Assembly (NCBI GenBank): GCA_044375105.1
Contig: JBILNK010000173.1
Span: 1 to 9,175 of the forward strand
Origin: JBIKLM01 sp044375105
Lineage (GTDB): Bacteria; Planctomycetota; UBA1135; GCA-002686595
DNA length: 9,175 nucleotides
Direction of reading: 5' to 3'
In this document: piece after piece, positions 1-6,135 of the stretch
How the letters are laid out: every line of letters starts with the position of its first letter
Position numbering within the stretch: position 1 is the stretch's first letter
Translations under genes and position numbers: made by a program
Notes under the pieces: model-generated
Database searches by the model: none
Seen by the model: only the letters and a program-made list of their open reading frames with translations
Told to the model about the DNA's origin: nothing

Positions 1-4
1 GCCC

Positions 5-1594
5 ATGCCGTCCAGCGCGCAGCAGACCGAGCCCGCCGAGGACGGCGCCGTGGCGGCGGAGGGCGGGCGCAGCGGGACGGGCGGGCGGCTGTCGAGCCTG
101 CTCAAGCATTCGGCCACCTACAGCGCGGTGCCGCTGCTCGGCCGGGTGATCTCGATCGTGATGCTGTATTTCTTCGCCCGCTGGATGCCGGAGGCGGAGA
201 TGGGGCTGGTCGACCTGGCGGACCTGGTGCTGGCCTCGCTGGTTCAGGTGCTGGGCTACAACCTGCTGAGCGGGATGACCCGCTTCTACTTCGAGCAGGC
301 CAGCGAAGCGGACCGCAAGCGGGTGATCTCCTCCTGCACCCTGGCCCTGGCCGCGCTGTCCTGGAGCGTGGTGCTGCTGCTGGTGGCCTTCCGCCGCGAG
401 CTGGCCCCGATCCTGATCGGCGAAGGCACGGCGCGCTACGACTCCTGGACGATCCAGCGCGTTTTGCAGATCACCCTGCTGGTGATCCCCTTGCAGCTGA
501 CCAGCCAGTGCGGCTTCTATTTCCTGCAGATCCAGCAGCGCTCGGGGCTCTACGCGGCGATCCAGCTGGCCAAGATGCTGTTCGAGCTCGGCCTGCGCAT
601 CTATCTGGTGGGCTTCGCCGGCCACGGACCCCAAGGCTATCTGTATCCGATCCTGGCCGGCGAGGCCGTGGTGACTTTGGGCCTGACCGGCTGGGTCCTC
701 TCGCGCACGGGCCTCGGATTCTCCTGGCGTGTGCTCCGGCCGATCGTGGCCTACACCCTGCCGCTGATCCCCGTGGGCCTGTTCCAGCTGGCGCTGCACT
801 ACGGCGACCGGCGTCTGCTGGAGCACTTCTCCGAGGACCAGACGGGCCTCGATCAGGTGGGCATCTACGGCATCGGCTACAAGATCGGCTTCCTGGCCAC
901 GGGCGCGCTGCTCGGGCCCTTCGTGCAGATCTTCCACCCCTGGATCTACGGCGTCAGCGACCGCGCCGAACAGGCCCAGAAGCTGGCCCGCGTCAGCACC
1001 TACGGCATCCTGACCATCGCGGCCGCCAGCCTGTGCGTGACGCTGGCCTCGCGGCACGTGCTCGTGTTGATGATGCCGGACGATCGCGACTACATCGACG
1101 CTTGGAAGGTCGTGCCGCTGATCACCACCGGCTACCTGTTCTGGGCGGTCTACCACCTGAGCCAGATCCCGCTCTACATCGCCAAGCGCACGGCCCCGCT
1201 GATCTGGATCAACGCCCTGGCCCTGGGCCTCAACGTGGGCGCCAACGCCCTGCTGGTGCCGCCGCTCGGCTTCGTGGGCGCCGGTCTGGCGACCCTGCTG
1301 ACCTTCGCGGCCCTGGCGGGCGCGGGCCTGTGGACCAGCCGGCGGGCCATGTCGGTGCCCTTCGAGTTCGGGCGCCTGGCCAGCGTGGTGCTGGTGATGG
1401 GCGCGGCCGCGGGGGGCTCGGTGCTGATCGACCTGTGGCTGGCGCCCGCGGGCTGGCTGGGCTTGGTCCTGAACGGACTCGCCAAGCTGGCCGTGATGGG
1501 GCTCTTGCTGACGGTGCTCGTGCTGCGCGTCCTGACCGCCGCCGAACGGAGCGATCTGGCGCGCGCCATCCGGGCTCGGCTGGGCCGCAGCTGA
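5..1594 (+). CDS. Polysaccharide/oligosaccharide flippase, Wzx-like (MVF/MATE-type fold)
   Basis: Predicted inner-membrane flippase that moves lipid-linked sugar units across the membrane for capsule, O-antigen or exopolysaccharide assembly. The 529-residue product is almost entirely hydrophobic helices, with about 12-14 membrane spans. A Gly/Ala/Glu-rich polar N-terminus (residues 1-28) precedes the family-like opening LSSLLKHSATYSAVPLLGRV. Typical flippase features are the charged YFEQASEADRKR loop near residue 95, the central YTLPLIPVGLFQLALHYGDRRLL segment near residues 248-270, and a late NALALGLNVGANALLVPPLG segment. Length fits the family (450-530). The ATG lies at the left edge of the window and the frame stays open upstream, so the true start could be further left; the low-complexity N-terminus leaves this unresolved. 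Substrate cannot be read from the sequence, and no glycosyltransferase or polymerase is visible. The stop is TGA, followed in frame by a proline-rich open stretch (see 1649-1864). Confidence 0.88.
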   Translation: MPSSAQQTEPAEDGAVAAEGGRSGTGGRLSSLLKHSATYSAVPLLGRVISIVMLYFFARWMPEAEMGLVDLADLVLASLVQVLGYNLLSGMTRFYFEQASEADRKRVISSCTLALAALSWSVVLLLVAFRRELAPILIGEGTARYDSWTIQRVLQITLLVIPLQLTSQCGFYFLQIQQRSGLYAAIQLAKMLFELGLRIYLVGFAGHGPQGYLYPILAGEAVVTLGLTGWVLSRTGLGFSWRVLRPIVAYTLPLIPVGLFQLALHYGDRRLLEHFSEDQTGLDQVGIYGIGYKIGFLATGALLGPFVQIFHPWIYGVSDRAEQAQKLARVSTYGILTIAAASLCVTLASRHVLVLMMPDDRDYIDAWKVVPLITTGYLFWAVYHLSQIPLYIAKRTAPLIWINALALGLNVGANALLVPPLGFVGAGLATLLTFAALAGAGLWTSRRAMSVPFEFGRLASVVLVMGAAAGGSVLIDLWLAPAGWLGLVLNGLAKLAVMGLLLTVLVLRVLTAAERSDLARAIRARLGRS

Positions 1595-1648
1595 GGTCGG
1601 CGCGGACCGCTGCGAGCAGGCCCAAGGCGGACGCGACCCGACCCAGCG

Positions 1649-1864
1649 GTGCTCGAAGTGCCGGAGTCGGGCCGGCGGGATCGGACCGGCAGGTCCAGCG
1701 CCCCGCCCCCCGATCCCGAGGTCACGCCCGAAGGAACGCCGGAATCGTCCCCGCCGGCCGAGCCCGCCAGAGGCGCAGCGACCGACCCGGTGCCCACCCC
1801 GCAGCCCGAAGCGCCACGCCCCGCTCCGAGCGCGCCCAAACCGCCCGCACCGTCCAAGGACTGA
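1649..1864 (+). other. Proline-rich open stretch in frame with the flippase, after its TGA stop
   Basis: The flippase frame resumes after the TGA at 1592-1594 without another stop until TGA at 1862-1864. From a GTG at 1649 it encodes 71 residues rich in Pro, Glu, Ser and Thr (for example PEVTPEGTPESSPP and PAPSAPKPPAPSKD), with a mostly G/C third position. The 18 codons between the TGA and 1649 have a much poorer third-position pattern. It may be a detached, decayed or read-through C-terminal tail of the flippase, a small independent ORF, or chance: proline-rich ORFs are common in GC-rich noncoding DNA. There is no recognisable domain and no clear ribosome binding site. A strong hairpin follows 22 bases after its stop, which is compatible with the transcript running through it. 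Confidence 0.2.
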
Positions 1865-1886
1865 CCCCGGTGCCCAGCCCACCGGC

Positions 1887-1905
1887 AGCGGCCGCCTCGG
1901 CCGCT
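1887..1905 (+). terminator. Perfect 8-bp hairpin, possible terminator of the flippase transcript
   Basis: AGCGGCCG (1887-1894) pairs exactly with CGGCCGCT (1898-1905) around a three-base loop. It has no following T-run, so it is not a classical intrinsic terminator, but a GC stem of this strength between two genes is a reasonable termination or RNA-stabilising site. The rest of 1906-2062 holds no recognisable gene. Confidence 0.35.
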
Positions 1906-2062
1906 CCACGCTCCGATCCGCCCAGGCGAGCGGCCATCCGCAACCGCGAGCCGCCGAGGCGTGCGATGCCCAAGGTGCTGAGCGCGGCCCGGGGTGGGGA
2001 GCGGCGCGGGCCGGGCTGAGGCGGGCGCGGACGCTGGCACCGGCAGGGGCGCGGGGGCTGCG

Positions 2063-2068
2063 TATGCT
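2063..2068 (+). promoter_or_regulatory. Possible -10 element TATGCT ahead of the UnbV-like gene
   Basis: TATGCT is one of the few AT-containing words in this GC-rich spacer and lies 34 bases before the ATG at 2103, a distance suited to a housekeeping -10 box. No convincing -35 hexamer is found at 16-18 bases upstream. The word also contains the upstream in-frame ATG at 2064, so a promoter here would argue for the later start at 2103. Weak call. Confidence 0.2.
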
Positions 2069-2102
2069 CAGGGGTCTTGGGCCTCTGGCTCCCGCTCCCC
2101 CC

Positions 2103-3878
2103 ATGCCGCGCCGAATCCTGATCAACCTGGTGTTCTTCTTCCTGTGCGGCCTGGTCTGGTGGCTGGACAAGGAATCGAAGCGTTCCGGAATCGAGCTCGA
2201 CGAGGGGCCGGGCTTCGCCCTGGAGGAGTGTGCCGAGGAGCGCGGGGTCAGGTTCCTGCACCGGGTCGCGGCCATCGACGCGCGGGCCAAGAACGCTCAG
2301 GAGCACGTCATGGCCGTGGGCGCCGCGGTCAGCGCGGTGGACTTCGATGGGGATGGCTGGATCGACCTGTACTTCACCAATTCGGACTTCGAGGCGCCCA
2401 ACGCCCTGTATCGCAACCTGGGCGCCAGCGGGCAGCCCGGGCGCTTCGAGGACGTGGCCGCCCACGCGGGCCTGGCGAACCTGAACGTGATGGGCCGGGG
2501 CGTGTGCATGGGCAGCCTGTGGGGCGACGTCGAGAACGACGGCGACCAGGACCTGCTCGTCTATCGCTACGGCTTCCTGGGCCTGTATCGCAACCGCGGC
2601 GACGGGACCTTCGAGGACATCAGCCGGGCCAGCGGAGTCGAGCGCTGGATGAACTCGAACGCCGCCACCTGGATCGACTACGACCGGGATGGGCTGCTCG
2701 ACCTGTACGTGGCCGGTTACTACAGGGCCGAGCACGATCTGTGGAACCTGCGCACCACCAAGATCATGCACGATTCGGGCCAGTTCGCGCGCAATGGCGG
2801 CAAGAACGTGCTGCTGCACAACCTCGGGCTGGATGCGGCCGGCGTGCCGCGTTTCGAGGACGTCAGCGACGCCTTCGGCCTGGATTCGACGCTCTGGACC
2901 CTGGCGGTCGGCGCCGCTGATCTGGACGAGGACGGCTGGCAGGACCTGTACGTGGCCAACGACTACGGCGAGGAGCAGGTGCTGAGGAACCTGGCCGGCA
3001 AGGGTTTCGAAGAGCTGCGCAACGTGGGCTTCGACCACCATTCGAAGTCCGGCATGTCGGTGTCCTTCGGCAACCTGCGCAACGACGGCCGCATGGCGAT
3101 CTTCGTGACCAACATCTCGGCCGCGGGCTGGATCCTGCACGGCAACAACCTGCGCCTCAACTACCTCAAGGAAGGGCGCCGGCTGACCGAGGAGGCGCGC
3201 GGCGATCTGATCGACACGGGCTGGGCCTGGGGCAGCCAGTTCGGCGACCTGGACAACGACGGGTATCAGGACCTGGTGGTGGTCAACGGCTTCATCTCCG
3301 GCAGCGAGAACAGCTACTGGTACGAGGCCTCCAAGCTGGCGGCGGGCTCCGGCGAGATCCTCTCGGACGCGGCCTCCTGGCCGCCCTTCGACGGCCGCAG
3401 CCAGTCGGGCTACGAGCGCACCCGGGTGCTCAAGAACGCGGGCGGGCGCAGCTTCGTCGAAGTCGGCGAGGAGGTCGGCGTGACCGACCTGCTGGACGGG
3501 CGGGCGGTGCTGCTGGCGGACCTCGAGAACCGCGGGGTGCTCGATGTGGTCGTGGCCAACCAGACCCAGCGGCCGCTGCTGTATCGCAACCGGGTCTCCG
3601 GAGAGAAGCGCTGGATCGGGTTCGAATTCGAGGGCAGCGCCAGCAACCGCAACGCCTATGGGGCCACCGTCACGGTGCGCTTCGGCAGCTCCGTCCAGGT
3701 CCGGGTCCTAGCCAGCGCGTCCGGTTTCTCGGCGCAGAACGACCCGCGTTTGCATGTGGGCTTGGGGGACCACGCGGGACCGGTCGACATCCTGGTGCGC
3801 TGGCCTTCGGGCCACAGCGAGACCAAGACCGGCTTCGAGCCGGGCCGGTATCATCGGATCATCGAATCACAGCCCTGA
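2103..3878 (+). CDS. CRTAC1-family FG-GAP (VCBS) beta-propeller protein with C-terminal ASPIC/UnbV domain
   Basis: Exported or membrane-anchored 591-residue protein of unknown biochemical role, related to UnbV of enediyne clusters and to CRTAC1. The chosen ATG gives MPRRILINLVFFFLCGLVWW, a basic N-terminus followed by one membrane span (about 5-21) with no clear cleavage or lipobox site, so it is probably anchored and faces outward. An in-frame ATG at 2064 would add 13 Pro/Gly-rich residues ahead of this signal and is less likely. Seven regularly placed calcium-loop motifs of the DxDxDGxxD type start at residues 80, 142, 192, 273, 324, 382 and 473, as expected for a seven-bladed propeller; the fifth (NLRNDG) and seventh (DLENRG) are degenerate. 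The C-terminal 75 residues (about 517-591) match the ASPIC/UnbV domain: NAYGATVTV, GFSAQNDPRLHVGLGD, VRWPSG. The UnbU-like gene starts 61 bases downstream, so the two are likely co-transcribed. Confidence 0.9.
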   Translation: MPRRILINLVFFFLCGLVWWLDKESKRSGIELDEGPGFALEECAEERGVRFLHRVAAIDARAKNAQEHVMAVGAAVSAVDFDGDGWIDLYFTNSDFEAPNALYRNLGASGQPGRFEDVAAHAGLANLNVMGRGVCMGSLWGDVENDGDQDLLVYRYGFLGLYRNRGDGTFEDISRASGVERWMNSNAATWIDYDRDGLLDLYVAGYYRAEHDLWNLRTTKIMHDSGQFARNGGKNVLLHNLGLDAAGVPRFEDVSDAFGLDSTLWTLAVGAADLDEDGWQDLYVANDYGEEQVLRNLAGKGFEELRNVGFDHHSKSGMSVSFGNLRNDGRMAIFVTNISAAGWILHGNNLRLNYLKEGRRLTEEARGDLIDTGWAWGSQFGDLDNDGYQDLVVVNGFISGSENSYWYEASKLAAGSGEILSDAASWPPFDGRSQSGYERTRVLKNAGGRSFVEVGEEVGVTDLLDGRAVLLADLENRGVLDVVVANQTQRPLLYRNRVSGEKRWIGFEFEGSASNRNAYGATVTVRFGSSVQVRVLASASGFSAQNDPRLHVGLGDHAGPVDILVRWPSGHSETKTGFEPGRYHRIIESQP

Positions 3879-3939
3879 AGGGCCTGACGCCCGCCGGGAT
3901 CGGCGGAACGCGGGCCGACCCCCGAGCGTCCCTTCCGCC

Positions 3940-4812
3940 ATGAGCACCGCCAACCCGGCCATCTCCGGCCCGATGCGCTTCTTCCTGGGGCTGTCCCCGA
4001 AGTGGCTGATCACGATCTTCATCACCACGATCCTGATCGCAGCCCAGTACAGCTATCAGATCCTCAAGGGCTACGAGGTGCTGCTGGCCACCGTGGGCAC
4101 GGCCCTGGTGATGGAGGTGCTGCTCTCGCGCTTCGCCCGCGGCCGGGTGGCCAACCTGCAGAGCGCCTACGTCTCGGGCCTGTCGATGACCGTGCTGACC
4201 CAGACCCAGCAGGGCTATTGGTGGCCATTCGTCCTGGGGGCCATGATCGCGATCACCTCCAAGTACGCGCTGGTCTACAAGAACCAGCACCTGTGGAATC
4301 CGACCAACTTCGCCATCAGCCTGCTGGTGCTGTTCGCGCCCAGCTCGGTCTCGGTGCTCTCCGAGCAATGGGGAAACAACAAGGTCCCGGTGATGATCGT
4401 CTGGCTGGTGGGCCTCTTGGTGGCCTCGCGGGCCAAGATCCTGCACGTGACCTTGACCTATGCCGTGGCCTGGTTCGCGCTGGCCTGGGTGCGCTCCCTG
4501 GTCACCGGCAATCCGTTCCAGAACGAGGTGGCCCCGATCACCGGGCCGATGTACCAGCTGTTCCTGTTCTTCATGATCACCGACCCGCGGACCACGGTGC
4601 GCTCCAAGAAGTGGCGCCTGGTCGTGGCGCTGATCATCTGCCTGCTCGAGACCGGGATCCGGCTCAGCAGCCACTTCGGCTGGAACGCCCTGGCGCCGCT
4701 GACCCAGGCGCCGCCGATCTTCGCTCTGGCGATCGTCGGGCCGATCGCCATGTGGATCGACCTGTACCTGCGCAAGGAGCCCGCGGCGCCCGCGCGGGTG
4801 GCGACGGCCTGA
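3940..4812 (+). CDS. UnbU-like / RnfD-NqrB-family multi-pass membrane protein
   Basis: Integral inner-membrane protein of 290 residues with about 8-10 helices. It resembles the D subunit of Rnf and the B subunit of Na+-NQR electron-transport complexes, and the UnbU proteins of enediyne clusters. Visible signatures are SGLSMTVLT followed by YWWPFVLGAMIAITSKYAL (residues 79-111), an N-x-x-x-NP-like segment NQHLWNPTNFAI (115-126, compare NIFNP in RnfD/NqrB), and FFMITDPRTT (210-219, compare the FFxATDPVT signature). The [S/D]GAT motif that carries covalent FMN in RnfD/NqrB is not present anywhere, so covalent flavinylation is unlikely; non-covalent flavin binding stays possible. No other Rnf or Nqr subunit is nearby, which argues against a standard complex. 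The frame is open upstream into the preceding gene, but ATG 3940 is the natural start after the 3878 stop; no clear Shine-Dalgarno is seen. A partner role with the UnbV-like protein is inferred from adjacency. Confidence 0.85.
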   Translation: MSTANPAISGPMRFFLGLSPKWLITIFITTILIAAQYSYQILKGYEVLLATVGTALVMEVLLSRFARGRVANLQSAYVSGLSMTVLTQTQQGYWWPFVLGAMIAITSKYALVYKNQHLWNPTNFAISLLVLFAPSSVSVLSEQWGNNKVPVMIVWLVGLLVASRAKILHVTLTYAVAWFALAWVRSLVTGNPFQNEVAPITGPMYQLFLFFMITDPRTTVRSKKWRLVVALIICLLETGIRLSSHFGWNALAPLTQAPPIFALAIVGPIAMWIDLYLRKEPAAPARVATA

Positions 4813-4922
4813 TCGCCGGCCGTCCCAAGGGGCTGCCCCGGCGGGCTGGCCAGCGACTTCAGACCGCCCATCCCGCCGGCAGAACGACGACCCCGCGCAG
4901 GCGCCCGGGCTAGCGCAGGCCG

Positions 4923-4965
4923 CGGCCCCTGGCCCCGGCCCAGCGTGCGGCGGCCGCAGGGGCCG
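4923..4965 (+). terminator. Inverted repeat, possible terminator after the UnbV-UnbU pair
   Basis: CGGCCCCTG (4923-4931) is perfectly complementary to CAGGGGCCG (4957-4965), separated by 25 GC-rich bases. It is followed by GAAAGGG rather than a T-run. It lies about 110 bases after the UnbU-like stop and before the next gene, so a termination or processing site is plausible; the long loop makes it weaker than the 6067 hairpin. Confidence 0.3.
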
Positions 4966-5140
4966 AAAGGGCTGTCGAGCGAAATCGGGGGGCGGCGAGC
5001 GACCGAAACCGACCGCAGCAGTTGCGCCTACCAGGACCGGAATGCGCGCGACGGCGAGCGGACCGCGCGTTCGCCGGTGGATTTGCCGCCCCGCGGCCGG
5101 GCGAGTCGAGGGATTCCGTGGGCTGGGACGGGTGTGACCC

Positions 5141-5171
5141 CCCTGACTGGAGTCCAGGGAAGCCGTAGCCG
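5141..5171 (+). promoter_or_regulatory. Hairpin and weak promoter-like boxes upstream of the barrel gene
   Basis: CCCTGAC (5141-5147) can pair with GTC and AGGG (5152-5159, with one bulged C) around a TGGA loop. Within it lies the dyad CTGGA-G-TCCAG (5147-5157). CTGACT (5143-5148) and TAGCCG (5166-5171) are 17 bases apart, a -35/-10 spacing, but TAGCCG matches the -10 consensus poorly. The dyad could be an operator overlapping a promoter. Suggestive only. Confidence 0.2.
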
Positions 5172-5196
5172 AGTCTGGCCATAGCCCCACCCGCCC

Positions 5197-5970
5197 ATGC
5201 CCAAACTCCCGCTGCTGCTCGCCCTGGCCCTCACGACCGCCTGCTCCGCTCCGCGCCTGGAGGTCATGCCGCGGGCGATGCAGTTCAACGTGGCAGGCGA
5301 ATTCCGCGCCGACACCAGCGGCGGCCTCAACACCGCCAACGACCTCGAGAGCCTGGGCATCGACGACGACCCGATCGAGTTCGCGCCCCGGGTCGACCTG
5401 GACCTGGGCGCGGTCGAGATCACCGCCGACTGGTTCGCGGTCTCCTACCAGGGCTCCGGACAGGTGCAGCAGGAGCTGGAGTTCGGCGGCCAAGTCTTCC
5501 CGGTCAACACCACAGTGAACAGCGAGCTCGAGCTGTCCCTGGCGCGCGCGGCCCTGACGGTCGACCTGGTCCCGCTCGAGAGCTTCGATTTGGGGCTTGG
5601 CGTGGGCGGCGCCTTCGCCGATGCCCGCGTGGCGGTCGAGGAACAGCTGACCGGCGACAGCGCCACCAGCGATGAGCAAGCCCCCTTCCCGTTCCTGGCC
5701 GGCCGGACGCGGCTGGCGATCGGCCAGTTCTCCGCCGAGCTCCTGGTCGGCTGGCTGGACGTCGAAATCGACACGGTGGACGCCAGCTACCTCGATTGGG
5801 ACGCCTTCCTGCGCTGGGCCTTCCTGGGCGGCCAGGAGCGCCTCTCGGGCTCCCTGCTGGCGGGCTATCGCAGCATCAACGTCGACCTGGCCTACCAAGA
5901 CGGCAGCGACGACATCCGCATCGACGCCGAACTGGCCGGCCCCTACCTGGGCCTCAGCCTGGCGTTCTGA
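5197..5970 (+). CDS. Predicted outer-membrane beta-barrel protein with export signal (possible lipoprotein)
   Basis: Unrecognised 257-residue exported protein. The N-terminus MPKLPLLLALALTTACSAPR is a signal peptide. Cys16 could be a lipidation site, but the TTAC context is a poor lipobox because Thr rather than Leu/Val sits at -3, and cleavage after Ala18 is an alternative. The mature part is a run of amphipathic alternating strands rich in Asp, Leu, Val and Gly, such as VEITADWFAVSY, LELSLARAALTVDLVP, FDLGLGVGGAFADARVAV, TRLAIGQFSAELLVGW, LSGSLLAGYRSINVDLAY and IRIDAELAGPYLGLSLAF. It ends in Phe, the classic C-terminal residue of outer-membrane barrels, and about 8-10 strands would fit a small barrel. 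No enzymatic motif is seen. Strongly acidic overall. It stands alone on its strand, with a spacer before it and a convergent gene after it. A transport, adhesion or structural role cannot be separated from sequence alone. Confidence 0.75.
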   Translation: MPKLPLLLALALTTACSAPRLEVMPRAMQFNVAGEFRADTSGGLNTANDLESLGIDDDPIEFAPRVDLDLGAVEITADWFAVSYQGSGQVQQELEFGGQVFPVNTTVNSELELSLARAALTVDLVPLESFDLGLGVGGAFADARVAVEEQLTGDSATSDEQAPFPFLAGRTRLAIGQFSAELLVGWLDVEIDTVDASYLDWDAFLRWAFLGGQERLSGSLLAGYRSINVDLAYQDGSDDIRIDAELAGPYLGLSLAF

Positions 5971-6066
5971 CATCCTGAGAAAGCACCGCCCCGGGGCTGC
6001 CGCCGAGCGATGGGGCCCGCCGGTCCGCGGGATTCCGGCTCCCTAAGCGCCGGCCGCGGACTCTTG

Positions 6067-6087
6067 GATCGGCGCCGCGCGCCGATC
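6067..6087. terminator. Perfect 9-bp hairpin between convergent genes, probable bidirectional terminator
   Basis: GATCGGCGC (6067-6075) and GCGCCGATC (6079-6087) form a perfect stem with a CGC loop. It sits in the 165-base gap between the stops of two convergent genes, the expected place for a terminator acting on both strands. Neither side has a clear T-run, so termination may be stem-driven or Rho-assisted. A partial copy of one arm, GCCGATC, recurs 4 bases downstream. Confidence 0.55.
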
Positions 6088-6135
6088 ACAAGCCGATCCC
6101 GCTGCGCGCTGGATCGCGCCCGCTTTCCGGCCGCT

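Larger units (their letters stand above)
4813..5196. other. Intergenic spacer between the UnbU-like gene and the barrel gene
   Basis: About 380 bases without a convincing gene. Short open frames on both strands here encode Arg/Gly/Pro-rich sequence with no coding bias or domain. The left part holds a terminator-like inverted repeat (4923-4965) and the right part a small hairpin and possible promoter (5141-5171) in front of the barrel gene. Confidence 0.5.

Noticed and set aside
508..2019. 503-residue plus-strand open frame overlapping the flippase
   Set aside because: Arg/Pro/Gly/Ala-rich translation typical of a shifted frame in GC-rich coding DNA; the flippase frame shows clear membrane-protein character over the same bases.
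2034..2055. Sigma-54-like TGGCAC word upstream of the UnbV-like gene
   Set aside because: TGGCAC is present but the required TTGC-type -12 element is missing at the correct distance.
2064..2102. Upstream in-frame ATG start for the UnbV-like gene
   Set aside because: It would add a Pro/Gly-rich stretch ahead of an otherwise canonical basic-plus-hydrophobic export signal; ATG 2103 fits better.
1722..3140. 472-residue minus-strand open frame opposite the UnbV-like gene
   Set aside because: Antisense shadow of the repeated DxDxDG coding sequence; no domain, and the plus-strand gene has unmistakable family motifs.
4945..5184. 79-residue plus-strand open frame in the spacer before the barrel gene
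   Set aside because: Arg/Gly/Ser-rich, no coding bias, no ribosome binding site, no domain, and it runs through the likely promoter region of the next gene.
3859..5973. 704-residue minus-strand open frame spanning two genes and a spacer
   Set aside because: His/Gln/Asp/Gly-rich antisense shadow that crosses two plus-strand genes with well-supported products.
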